A DNA stretch of 64,000 bases, taken from contig CAJNOI010000032.1 in the NCBI GenBank assembly GCA_905250115.1, forward strand, positions 186,001 through 250,000, in the 5' to 3' direction. The DNA is from Adineta steineri. Lineage: Eukaryota > Rotifera > Eurotatoria > Adinetida > Adinetidae. Positions within the stretch are counted from its first letter, which is position 1. Every line of letters starts with the position of its first letter. Of this stretch, positions 51,856 to 64,000 are shown piece after piece. The notes beneath the pieces were generated by a model. That model worked only from the letters and a program-made list of their open reading frames with translations, ran no database searches and was not told the origin of the DNA. The position numbers and the translations under genes are program-made.

Positions 51856-54800
51856 AGTTCATATCGTCGTTAGAATTATTATCATTTTAGATCTTCATAT
51901 TTTATTTTCGTCTAGAAAAAAAAAGAAATTTATATTAATATAAAATCAATGGCCTTACATATATTATGATAGATCGATTTTAGTTTTTTCTGAAAAAATC
52001 AATATCTATGTTCATATAGTAGTGATTTCTCCGAATAAATCTCAGGAGATATCTATTTGCACGATCATTCTTTCGTTTGCTCGTCTGCACACGCATATAT
52101 ATAGTCTTCTATCAATATAGGACAAAACAAAAGTAACAACATTTGTTCGAACGACAGATGTAATAGATTTTGTTCTGACATATTTATTTCGAATCAAATA
52201 GACAAAAAAGAAGCAAAGGAAACTCTGAAGCAATGAAACATGTGTTGCATGTAAACGATTAGATGATATCAGTTGTAGATTCTACGAGTATATATATTAC
52301 ATTGTTTATTTTTTAATATAAGAAATACAAATGGTATAGTTATAAACTAACTTCAATCTCAAGAGAATCTCAAAATAACTAATCGAAATAAATTATTTTT
52401 CTCATTTTGTTTTTTTTTACATTTTGTTTTGCTTTTTATTTTTTTTTCTGTTGTTTCTGCATTTCCTATGAGATATGTAAAAATATACTTAGTCGTTATA
52501 CTCAAACAATTTCATTGTTAGTTTTATTTTTTATTCAGTTTTTTTTTCTAACTTTGTCTATGTGTGTTTGCGTGTGATTCTCTTGAGATTTCGATCGCTC
52601 TTGTCTTTGCTTGTTCTTTTCTTGCATTCTTAAAAGCGAATTTGATGTGCTCGAACTAACTTCAAGATATATGTATTAGTCTATTATCTCTTACGCTAAA
52701 TAGATGTTCATAGCGTGTTACTTTTCTAATGTTTCATTTTACCCGCCTATAGAATATCAACATCATTGCTGAAAGACATAGCAAAAAAAAAACATGCAAC
52801 TTTATCTTTCAATGACATCTTCTTACCCAACGAACGATAGATACTTATAAAATAGCGTCATGATGAATTCTGGTACTCGACTATTCTTTTTTTTTCTCTT
52901 CTTCTTCTTTCTATTCTCTCTTCTGCTCCATGAAGTATATAGATTATTGTCAAAGCATGCACAGACACATACGCATGCCAACTACTATTAGCCTATCATT
53001 GATGAGAATAGATAGAAAACTGAGAGCTCGTCATTTGTCGCCTGATCTATATGATTTGATTTAGAAAACGGTCGTCTACTGTTAATAAACAGTATAACGA
53101 GATCAATTCGACTTATGAAAATGATGAGATGAAAGAAATGATATATCCTATCAAAAATCTGTTATCTAGTATTTAGTTGTCTTCAGGAAATCGTTGCTTG
53201 TCTAGTCCTTTTTTTTTAAAACATTACTACTATCATTCTCATTATAACGTCTATTGAATATATCTTTTCTTCAACAATATTTAACTATTATAATGATAGG
53301 AAATAATATTTCCTGGGAATCATTTCATTTTTCTTGTCGGACTATCTATAATAACTTCTATATATATATAGATTTACTAGGTACATGTAATTTTGTTTTA
53401 AGATTCAGTATTAGCTATTAATTAAAAGTACACCTGAGTATCATCTTATATTAATTTCTTAAAGCTTCAAAGTATATATTGATAAAAATAGATCCGAGAG
53501 AATAATTTAATAACTTTCTTTTTTTTTTTTAATAAAAGGCAAGAATAAACAGACTTACAAAATTTGCTTGCTATTTTAAATAAAAGTGGTTGCTGTTGAT
53601 TATAAAAATAGTAATATGCGTCATCTTCTTTGCTAGTTAGTTTTTTTGTAGCGATGAAAATTTCTATACAACACGTTCCATTCAACCGTTATAATTTTTT
53701 TTCTTAAAGTGCTTCTTTTGAAAAAAAAGAAAAGGAGAAGAAATAGATCCAATATTTTTCTTTTCTGTTCAATCAAGCGCAAGAAAAATTATTCACCTTC
53801 ATGTTTTCTTGTAGGATATAAATGTTATTATAATGATAAATAAACATATATCGTCATAAACTCATTTTCCCTTCTGCTAAATATATCTATCTATTTACTA
53901 ATTTTACAAACAATAGTAAAACAAAACATACAATCAAATGTTATTTACTATTTAGACTAAATTGCACTGATTAACTGTCGTTACTTGAAGGCTAGAAGAG
54001 TTTTAAGACATAACTTGTAAACGTCTCGATTAGTCCGGGCTGATATATAAAAATCTCATGATGGGTTTCTATCTGTCGACACCCTGAATCTGTCATCTTA
54101 AGATGACATCGCCTGTCAACGATTCTTCTTTTGTTATGTGACAAAATTCTTATGATAAAATATCAATAAAACAAACAGATAAATGGTCTTAATTTTAACT
54201 TCGACTTACTCATGTAAATCAAAAAAATATTGTTCTTTCTTTTGTTTTATACGAAAAGCATATATATATATATATATATATTTGGAGGAAAAAAAAGAAG
54301 AAATAGATAATATTATTAGTGATAGTTCTATATAGATATTTGCATTCGAGAAGGACTTTTTCATCATCAGCATACTGTTCTATAGATGTGCTTTTTCTCT
54401 CATTTACATGATCGTTATAGAACCAATATGAACGCGTAACAACATTTCGAAACTAATATTCGTCAAGAATGAATCGATAGATGCATTGCCGCTACTGTGT
54501 AATCTTTTGAGAAGAAAAGGAAAAAACAAAAAGAAAAAAAAATAGAAAATGATGATGAAGAGCAAACTTACAAATGAAGATTCTTTCGCTTGAATAGAAC
54601 AATATATAGAGATTTTCTTTTACTATATTGTACGATGAATGCTGATTATTTGTAAACAAAAAACAAAAAAAGAATCTATAAAACTTCATGGTCAAGAAAA
54701 GAATCTCATTTGTTTAGAAGAAAAAAAATTCGTTTTTTTTTTTAATTTTTATTTATTAAAGAACACTTATTCCTCTTGTATTAAAGTAAAAGCTTCCTGT

Positions 54801-56830
54801 TTCCTTTTCAAAAAAAACAACAAGACTGGATTCATTTATTTTGAACATAATTGAAATAGAGGGAAAAAAAAGAAGAGAAATAAGAGATTTTTCATGCATA
54901 TTCTATTGATTATTCTTAGGTTGCTATTAAAAACTAATAAATAATATATTACAATACGCATTCATTAATCTAGTTATTAAAAATCGAGAAAGAAGTATTG
55001 TATAGAAGCAGAATAGAGATTTTGATTTTCATATCTATCTGTCCTATTAACACGCAATATGCAAATAGGAAAGTTGCAGTGTTATTTGAAAAAAATATAA
55101 TGACAACACGACATATTGTATTTCCGATAGAAATATAAACATCGTTGAATAGATAAAAAAAATAAACTAAAAAAAAAAAGAAAACTATTCTTTTCTAATT
55201 AGAAAAAAAGAAAAGAGAGAAGTATATGTACTCTTCAAATATGTCTTTCCTACCAATCTTCGTATTTCAATTTCAATTAACTAAATGCATCGACGCGAAA
55301 AATATATCTAACGACGTGTGTTTAAGTGATTGAATCAACTTTATGATTGATTCTTTTTTGCGTTCACACCCTATTTGATATAAAATGCAAAACACAACAC
55401 AACATACTCATCATTTTTTTGTACTTCTGTCTCCGATCATAGCAATAATATACCAATCGATCAAATTTCCGTTGAAAACTAAGGGATACAACGCTTTTTT
55501 TCTTCTTCTTCGTTCCCATAAAGATAAAACGAACAACAAATACTACACAATATATTTTTAGATAGATCGATATAATAGGGGGAATAATATAGTTGAATAA
55601 ACAACTATATTTATAATAAACTACACGTATTAATATAAATATTTAGTGGGATAAACTACGACGAATAAAGGAAGATTTAGTTCTAAGAAGAAAAAGGTCT
55701 ACTACAATCTTATTTTCTTTCTCATGATCAATACTGATTTCTCTGATGAAAAAGAAATATATAATAAAGAAGAAAAAAAAAACAAATAAATAAGACAAGA
55801 TAATGTAGCCTTCTTTTTTTTCTTCTCTATTATATGTGCTTTGTTAATCAATGAATATAAAAATTGATGAGAGAATTGAGGAGAAATAAAAATTAATTTG
55901 CATATTTGCTTACTATTCAGCAATCTCACTAATATGAATACACTCACCAGCTCGCCAGAATTTCCTTTTTTTCTTCGTATGTTTTATTGATGATGATTTA
56001 TTCGATAGTGAAGTTATTATAAGAAGTGGACGAATATATGAACCAGAACTTTGTTGTCAATTTTATTCATATACTTTTTCAATTAATATGTCTCTTGACG
56101 TTCTACTTTTTTTTTGATAGATCTAGTCTTACAAAGACTTGCATCTCTTTTCTCTTTTTTTCTTCTCCTTATTTTTCTTCTTCGTCTTTTCCTATTCTTA
56201 CTATTTGGTTGAGTGCTGCCACGGGTATACTCGCAATAGACCGACTAACAAGGACTGTTGTCGTCAAAAAGGAATGAGCTATTTTTTTTTGTTCAATTAT
56301 CTGAGACCCTTCTTTATCTAAAGAAAATACCCAGATAGAATTTTTTAGCATGTGCTGTTTTCAGTCATCTATTCAGCATCCGCTTGGCTTGCAATAATAA
56401 AAATAATAGAGAGAGAGAGAGAGAGCGAAAGAAAAAAAAAAGTTGAATGACGTCAAAATAAAGAAAATTCTTTGCTTTCATCATCGATTTAATTCATGTC
56501 ATCATCATCATTACCATTATTGTCATCATAATAATGATAAGATGTGTAAATATATAAGCAGTTATAAATATTATGATGTTCTAATCAATCTATTCAACAA
56601 ATATGATGAATTTCCTAACTTTCTTTTCTTTAATTTTTCAATTATTGTATGCGTGTCAGACTTATTGTTTTCAACGATATAATTATGATAATGATGATGG
56701 ATGTATAGACACACCTAATTTTCTGTTTTTTCTTTGTCATATAAAAAAAGAGCACAAAGAAGAAGAAGAAGAACGATCACCAAGAATAAAGCAAAAAAAA
56801 AACAATAATTATATCAGTTTTCTTTATTGA
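51856..56830. other. Five kilobases without a supported gene
   Basis: AT-rich and low-complexity, with poly-T/poly-A runs, an (AT)n run at about 54261-54280 and a (GA)n run at about 56409-56426. It separates the GPCR 5' end from the 3' end of the gene at 56835. The only structured item noticed is a perfect palindrome at 54091-54108 in a slightly GC-richer patch. Confidence 0.5.
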
Positions 56831-56834
56831 TATT

Positions 56835-59222
56835 TCATGCATAAACAGTTGATTGTCGATTAATATCATTCATTGATGATGGAACAACAGTTGCGGTTAA
56901 AGGTCTTTTTGATAAAGACATTTTATTGATATTAAGATTTTCAGAAATAAAATTTGGATCGATTACATAACGATGTACACGTTTTGGCATTGTATTATAA
57001 AAATAGGTTTCATTTGCATTATAATGTACTTCTGGTGCTGGTTTAGGTATTTGAAATTTTTCAACCGGAATTGTTTGATAATATTTTGGACGTGGAGGAA
57101 GACTAAAATAATCAAAAATAAGATAGACTTTTATCGAATATTTATTTTCTTTTTTAATTACGTTAACTCTTGAGTATTTGTTTCAGTGATTGTTGTCGGT
57201 ATTGGTTCAACAGTTTCTATAACATTATAACGTTGATTTTTTATTAAATATAAACGACCTTCAATAAGATATTTTTTTAAATTAGATGATGAATCATCTA
57301 ATTTTAATGTTGGATCATAGAGTAATTTGGTACCGTCGATTTCAAATGGATATTTGCCTGATTGTGGTATTGGTGTTGTAGCAATTAATGGTTGATTTCG
57401 TTTATCTTGTTGATGATGATGATGTTGATAATGCCGTCTACGATGTCTATTTGATTGTTTTGTAAATGAATTTTCTCGTAGAACAGCTTTTTTCGTAACA
57501 TTTTTAGCTGAAACAACACCTGATCGACGAACATAATATGGATTGACTGGAGTAGGATTTATTTCAGCTGTCGTACGAAGGGGTTGTTGTTCATTACCAC
57601 ACCAACTAGCAGATTTTTGATAGACATAAACAGCTGGTGATGGTGATGGTGGTGTTGAAGCAATAGATAAACCTGGTTGGTTTATTATTGTATCAACATA
57701 AACTTGTGTAGAACTATTCTGATTATCTCCATTCACTGATTTAATTTCAATTTGTTGTTGAATTCTTGGTGCTGATTTAATTTCTCGACGTTGCTGTTGA
57801 ACATCATTCATTTGTTCATTATTACGCGAGACTGTTGTACTAAGACGTGCTTTAGCAGATGAAGCTCGACTTCTAGGTTTGTCTACTGATAGTGATTGAG
57901 GTGTTTGAACTGTATGAACTGGAATCATCGGAGTTACAAATCGTGGCTCAGGAATAGTAAGAACGGATGTTGATGGAAGTGAACGAACAACTGGAGCACT
58001 CTTCAGACGACGTGGTATTTCTTCACGTATTGGTACTAAAAAGAAAAGGTTTGATCTTTGATTGATACTTTTCAAGCGGAAGAAAACTTCTCATAGCTCA
58101 ATAAGAAACATCTTGACAATAACCAATAAACATTGATAAGACACAAAAAAGAAGTATAGAATTAATATTATACTTTGTTTTTTTTTTCAAGGAATTTTTT
58201 ATCAATTATAAAACATTAACAGTAATTTTATTTGATTAAAAAAAATCATAGACACAGCTATAAAATATTTTTTTTTTCTTGGTTTTCATCAAAGACGATA
58301 CACAATGCATGAAAGCAACATTTTTATTTCCGTTCTGATAAAATAATTAATGTAAAACTTTTGTTTGCGTAAAAAATCTCGTATGACTATATACAATACT
58401 TCATCATAACGATTGAATATTGTCTTTCATCATAACAATGGAATAAATAAAAATGTTTCTTTTTTTTTTCTAATAAAATATTTGCGAATATGTCTTAATT
58501 GAATGAAATATAGCAGACAGGGTAATTATGAACTAATAGATACTTGAAAATAATATCAGCAGGTGACTATTATAATAGAATGGAAATGCTATGTCTAGTA
58601 ATTATGCTCGCAATTTTACATTGAGAAAAAGGAAAAGGAAGAAAACCTATTTCTTGACATAAAACACATGTTCCGTTTATTCATCTGTCTACTTAGCAAC
58701 AATAGTTTTGTTTTTAACATACTATCAGTAGATTGTGATGGAAAATTTGGTGTAGCTGGTCGTCGTTCTATTTCATAATGTAATGCCCATGGTGTTCGTA
58801 ATGCTTCATCAAGTGTATCAGGTGAATGATATGCACGTTGGCTCGGTGCCATACTTTGTTTATAACGTTGTACAACATCAAGATTACTATCATTATTGTT
58901 GATTGCTAGAATAATAAAATTTCTATGAAAATGATATTGATAAAGAAAACAAAAATTGTGATAAAAGTTCAATTTTTTCTTTATTTATTGAGTATATACT
59001 TTATTCCTAGTCAAAACAATCAATATATAACTTACATCCGCTTGTTTGTGAATTTTGCTGTAAAAGATCTTTGTCTATGCCTTTATAAATATAAACATCT
59101 CGTGGTCCTATTGTTGTTGTCGTATTTGCATGAGGTGCAATCTCTGGATACCATGCATAAAGACATTCTCGATTAGGTTGATTCCGGTCTTTTACTATAA
59201 GAGGTGCCGATTGAACGATCAT
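56835..59222 (-). CDS. Basic, largely disordered protein of unknown function, four exons
   Basis: Exons 59222-59036, 58905-58723, 58035-57162 and 57102-56835 join in frame to 503 residues. The N-terminal third includes LYAWYPEIAPHANTTTT and TLDEALRTPWALHYEIERRP, the most structured parts. The middle is rich in Ser, Pro, Arg and Gln with repeated K-S-A-P motifs and a His-rich run (HRRRHYQHHHHQQ). The last third has aromatic and Pro-rich patches (LPPRPKYYQTIPVEKF). No membrane segment or catalytic motif was seen. It may be a cytoskeletal or nuclear scaffold; I cannot name a family. Good splice signals and long open exons make the gene itself credible. Confidence 0.7.
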
Positions 59223-62200
59223 CGTTCGACCTAATCTTTATGTATTATCTAGAGATTAGAAAATATACAAATAGGTATGAAAGTTATAAATTGTTAAATG
59301 CTCTTCTCTTCTGTTGTTGCCAGCAACGATTAACATACACAAACAACGATATGCATGTCACAATCATCACTAAAATAGATGCCCATTTCTCTTCGTTCGC
59401 TTACAAAATCATTGACGGTATTCTCTTCCTTCTCTATTCTTCTACTTAACGACAACGAAAGAAAATGAGAAAAAATTTTTTTAAAAAAAAAAAGAAAGAA
59501 ACTTTCATTACTTGTAACAAAAGAAAAATAGACGATGCCAAAAATGAAGAACAGAAAGTAATCAAAGAAAAAAAACAGAAAAGAAAAAAAGAAACCTGTA
59601 TTTGAGTTTGGATGTTAACCGAACTATAATGATGAAAGTTGTAGTGGTGAAGATATATTGTCGACAATGTTTGAATTCAAAATAACTAGCAACCAAATTT
59701 TTTTTATTTGTTATTAGAAGAAAAGAAATGTTGATTAACACTCTTTCATACTTCAAAATCGATTTAAAAAATGAAATCTTATACGATTAGATTTAAATTC
59801 TAATACAACTAGACGAGAAAAAGAAAAGAATTTATGAAATTGATCCGAGAAAAAAATTGCCTAGGATAATTTATTATCATGTATTTATGATCGTCTATAA
59901 AAAAAATCAATTAATTCGATATAGAATTTGCTCAAATGATTTTTTATTGAATGTATAAAAAAATTTGCTATCAAAAGTATCAGACATATAATCTGTTCGT
60001 CGCTAGTATTTGTTTTGTTGATAAAACTATAAGTATTAGATGCGTCTTATCTTACTCAAATGTTTTTCACGATTTGTATAGAATGTGATTAATAATTGAG
60101 TTAGAAGAATTAATCGTAAAAAGTAGATTTTATTTTTAATGATCGTCTAAACACTTGAAATAAAAGTTTTGAGTAGAATAAAAAAATTCAAGGTTATTCA
60201 ATAGAATTAGAAAAACAAAATCACCTGCAACCATTACTCAAAGTGACACTTATTTGGAAGAAAAAATTGAATTTTCTTTTTAAAAACATTTCTATTGTAT
60301 TCACGATTGACAAGTGTTTTGATGTGATAAAAAAAAAATCTCGGAATTGTGGTCGTTTTCAAAATAAAATTTGTTTGAGTTACAATTAACACAATATTGT
60401 TGCTCAACTCTAATTAATAGTTTGTACTCACATCCATCTGAACCCTTTTAAATCGAATGAAATAGATTGCTTAGTATGGAAATATTTGCATATATCATTA
60501 TCATGACATGAAGTGAACTACATATACTCAGAAAAATATGCATATGAATGGAAAAAAAAGAATACAACTATATTAGTAATAGTTTGCATTAAATATATTG
60601 ATATAATAAAGTAAATTCCAATAGAGATGAATATGTGTATATCTGCAAAATTTATTGTGAGATTATATATAAATAAAGTCAACTGGAAAATATTTCGATC
60701 TAGTAGTTTTGATTGTGTTATATCGAATCATTTAATTAAAATAGTGTTCTATCTTCTATGTAATATATTACTTGGTTACATTATTGAATAGAAATCAGTA
60801 ATTAAATATATTGATCATAAATGTCAAAATATGTCACATGCCATTTTGATTATTTATTTTATTTGGGAAATCAATGAATAATCAATCTGAGAATCAAATT
60901 TACAAAATATAATAACATAAAAACATGTCAGTATATATGATAAAAATTTAGAACTTGTTATTAAATCATATTGTTTAATAAAACTAAGAATAAATAGAAG
61001 TATCTTTATTAAATAACAGTACAACAAGTCATAATGATATTATTGGCATATTAAACTATTATAAAATCTCTTATTTTTAAAATTCTAACTTGTTCATATA
61101 TTTGTTAACTTGAATAATAAAATTTTTCATTTTCTTAGAATTTACTGCTTAATTGTATGATCCATTATGCTTGTCATCATTTCTATTTTATATGATTTTG
61201 ACAAAAATGTCAAGATTTATATTAAATTTTAATATATAATAAAAGCTAATTTATTCAATTTTGTGGTTAAGAATCATATTCAATAGTAGGATAAATGAAA
61301 ACACGTTGCTTAAATCGATAGAATAAGAAATCATAATTAATTCATATTTTTTTCCTACAAAATATGCAAATTTAACATTGAATATTAAGTATATTGTCAC
61401 ATATCTGTCATTTATTAGTTATAAATTCATATTTTATATTAAACTACTCAAAGTCTAATTGATACATTAAAATATCATGTCTACTTTTTTTTTCTTGTTA
61501 TATCGTAGAAATGAATATTAATTATAAACTTCGTAGTTATTTTATTTCAATAGATTTATTATTTAATTATCTGAGTATATTTTATTTTAACTCTGGTTAA
61601 TTTATATGATTTCAGAACTTGAAACAATACTTTCTATGGATTTTGTATTGATTGTATTTTTAGATTGAAAAAGATTTTGATTAATGATAAATATAAAATA
61701 TTTTCCCTTAAAAGATTCTTGACGTTCTTTTTTTTCTTATTAATGAATTTGTAATTGAAAATATTCCAAAAACGATTCATAATCTTCTCAAAAACAACAG
61801 AATAAATCGTCTTTGTTGAAGTATTGTTTGCCAATACTTTTATTGATACTTATCGTTGACACTCATCTATATATCTCGAACACCTGTCAAAATCTGCACT
61901 CCAAAAAGAAAAAGTAAAATATCGAACAATTATTTTTGATATTCTAATATTGATTATTAGACTAAAAAATATTAAAGAAAATCCATGTTTAATACTTGAT
62001 TCAATTCTCTCTTTTAATATGAAAAGGTGACAATTGCCATCAAATGAAAAGAAAACAGCCATGAAAAGCTTCTCTTTGTCATATCTATATATAGGGAAGC
62101 CTTTAGGGATCAGTAAAAAGAAATTAATTCTTTCACTGATCTCTCCCATCATAATTTCAAGTATCTTGAGAAAAAAAAATGAAGGAAAGTACTGATTTTT

Positions 62201-62662
62201 CTTTTTCGTCATCTAAACCATCATCTTAGATCATCAAAATTCTTCACCTTGCTTTAAAAGAAAATATATAAGAGAGCATTTTACATCGATTTAAAAGAGT
62301 AACATACTTCAATTGACAAGTAACAAAACTGGTGTGCATCAACAATAACAATAACAACTTTAGTAACAATGTTTCTGACAGACGTTCGTTGTAGTGAAAA
62401 GAGAGAGAGAGAGAGAGAAAGAGGAAAAAGAGCCTCTAGTTAAGTATTTCATGTACTTGTTCATCACATAAGTGCTCACCATCTACATTCATCGGACAAT
62501 TTGCCTGAAGTAAATGAGAAAAAAAAACCGAGTGAATAAGTGTTGATAATGATGACAACATTTGAGAAAAGTATTGTCCTTGTTTATTTGTCATGAATGA
62601 AGTTTATTTTAACCTCAAAAGAGAAAAAGAAAAGTTTTCTTATCGTTCGGTTCCTTTTTTTT
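59223..62662. other. Gene-poor stretch before the assembly gap
   Basis: AT-rich DNA, with a (GA)n run at about 62401-62420. Frames such as 61850-62212 (minus) have no features beyond hydrophobic or Lys-rich composition. Probably distal regulatory DNA of the homeobox gene or the gene at 56835. Confidence 0.45.
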
Positions 62663-62762
62663 NNNNNNNNNNNNNNNNNNNNNNNNNNNNNNNNNNNNNN
62701 NNNNNNNNNNNNNNNNNNNNNNNNNNNNNNNNNNNNNNNNNNNNNNNNNNNNNNNNNNNNNN
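62663..62762. other. Assembly gap of 100 N
   Basis: Exactly 100 unresolved bases, the conventional placeholder for a gap of unknown size. Poly-T precedes it and a G-A-rich stretch follows. Distances across it are not reliable, and any frame spanning it is meaningless. Confidence 1.
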
Positions 62763-63237
62763 GAAAAAACCGGTGCGCATACGCATACATAGACACATAT
62801 ACAACAATAACAACTTGTGTGCACAACACACAAACGGTGTGCACTCGAGATTGGCTATTCCTTCAACATAACGAGTGGCTCTTCGTACGTAACAATCTTC
62901 AGCTCATTTTTTTTTCTTCTTTTTCTCCTCCTCCTTTTTTTTTCAAGTGCCCATTCGAGTAGCGATCCTTGAAAACCAGCCTGTTGGAGTGGTCCCTCAT
63001 GTGCGGCATCTTCTAATCTAGAGAGAAGGAGAAAAGATAGACGAGAAAGAACATAAAAAAAAAGAAGGAAAAAAGCGGACAAATACATTTTCATATTTTT
63101 TATCAACTATGATGAGCATATCCATCTTTCCAATAATGTTGAGAAATGGTATATAAAATTAACAAATACAAATTTTTCAATTGATCTTCTTATTAATAAT
63201 ATTCGTTTTTTTTAACATTTCTATTTAGAATATCAAT

Positions 63238-64000
63238 ATGATGAACGGAATCAAACACGAATTAGTTGGTTCAGCATCGGCAGCCGCTGCAGCAGCAGCT
63301 GCTTATCAAAATCCTTTACTCTATGCTCCAACACCATCATGGATGGGCTCAGAAAATTTTCCAGGTAAAATAAAAAGATCAATCGATATTCTTGATCAAC
63401 AATTGTATTTTGTCTTGAGGTTTATTAAATTTTCTTTTCTCCGGATATTACTTGATCTTACCGGCGGATGCCGAGCATTTAAAATAGAAAACATTAAATT
63501 GTCTATTTAATTTATTCATAAACATGTGAGGTCTTTTTGTTTTTAGAAATGAACAGTTTTGGTCTTTATCATCCACATTCTTATCCAACAAGTTATGATA
63601 GACATCATCATCATCATCATTCTGTCTCAACATATTCTTCATTAGCTGCGGCTGCATATCGTAATTCAATATCACCATTAAATAATGATTTTAAAAATGA
63701 AAAAGTCGAACCATATATACCAAATTCAACTACAATACATCATAGTCCTGTTCATTGTGTACCATCAACATCGACACTAATGCCAATAAAACCTCAATTT
63801 AATTCAATAGATGATGAAAAAAATTCTTCAACATCATCATCAACATCAAAACTACTTGATAATGATGAACAACAATCATCGACACGCGTTTCACCAACAC
63901 CAATAATAGCGAATAAGAAAAAATCGAATAATTCAAATGAATTATCAACTGGTGGAAAAAAACGTAAAAGACGAATTTTATTTACTAAACAACAAATAGC
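63238..64000 (+). CDS. NK2-class homeobox gene, 5' part only
   Basis: Exon 1 (63238-63364) and exon 2 from 63547 join in frame (phase-1 intron of 182 bp). 192 residues are visible. The start MMNGIKHELVG is followed by a poly-Ala run, then a His run (six H) and Ser-rich disorder typical of homeodomain proteins. The last visible residues, GGKKRKRRILFTKQQI, are the beginning of a homeodomain; R-K-R-R-(I/V)-L-F-(T/S)-x-x-Q is the NK2-type arm and helix 1 start. The window ends inside the homeodomain, so the diagnostic Tyr54 and TN and NK2-SD motifs cannot be checked. Likely a neural or pharyngeal patterning factor. An acceptor-like AG upstream of the ATG suggests a 5' UTR exon. Confidence 0.8.

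Noticed and set aside
54000-54130. Possible tRNA or small structured RNA
   Set aside because: No acceptor stem, D-loop or T-loop consensus could be laid out; only the palindrome is real.
56026-56351. Several Phe/Ser-rich frames on both strands
   Set aside because: Generated by T-rich tracts; no codon bias, splice signals or homologous motif.
62584-62962. Five frames crossing the run of N
   Set aside because: They exist only because undetermined bases contain no stop codons.
62855-63106. 83-codon minus-strand frame including L-E-D-A-A-H-E-G
   Set aside because: Ends in a long Lys/Arg run from a pyrimidine tract, no matching exons. The balanced-composition core is reported as a finding instead of a gene.

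Overview
The window looks like an animal nuclear scaffold: about 70% A+T, one 100-N assembly gap, and protein-coding genes split by very short (about 45-60 bp) GT-AG introns. The gene set is metazoan: a Dispatched-like sterol-sensing transporter, a PARP-type ADP-ribosyltransferase, a HEATR4-like HEAT protein, a PIP4K2-type lipid kinase, an Ovo/OVOL zinc-finger factor, a rhodopsin-class GPCR and an NK2-class homeobox gene. Compact AT-rich genes together with an intron-bearing GH26 beta-mannanase of bacterial/fungal type would fit a rotifer (bdelloids are known for acquired carbohydrate enzymes). That placement is inference; no taxonomic marker is present.

Layout. Positions 1-8370 hold a tandem array of about four diverged units, each with a two-exon gene for a short secreted Cys-containing peptide; two copies have altered C-termini. 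A calcium-binding EF-hand gene (8898-9864, +) follows, flanked by a decayed piece of the same array. The Dispatched-like gene (16472-10972, -) has three MITE-like elements in its introns, one with perfect 8-bp target duplications. After a 4.3-kb non-coding stretch come a PARP gene (22377-20775, -), a small 58-aa gene (23942-23720, -) and the divergent 20-exon HEAT gene (24199-28528, +).

Positions 28665-33147 are a secretome block. It holds a 15-exon mosaic protein with six Ly6/uPAR-like modules, Thr-rich linkers, an EGF-like and a ShKT-like domain (+), a 100-aa signal-peptide protein (-) and a GM2-activator-like ML-domain protein (-). The GH26 mannanase (34624-36305, +) follows. Then come PIP4K2 (39712-37936, -), Ovo (44560-42684, -), a short coiled-coil protein (46370-46152, -), a disordered protein (47916-46523, -), the GPCR (51855-49104, -) and another disordered protein (59222-56835, -). 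The N gap lies at 62663-62762, and the start of an NK2-type homeobox gene (63238 to the window end, +) closes the window.

The genes do not form one pathway. The notable themes are lineage-specific secreted protein expansion by tandem and exon duplication, and one probable horizontally acquired enzyme. All gene models were spliced by eye; frame continuity across each intron was checked by hand, and family calls come from recognised motifs, not from searches.
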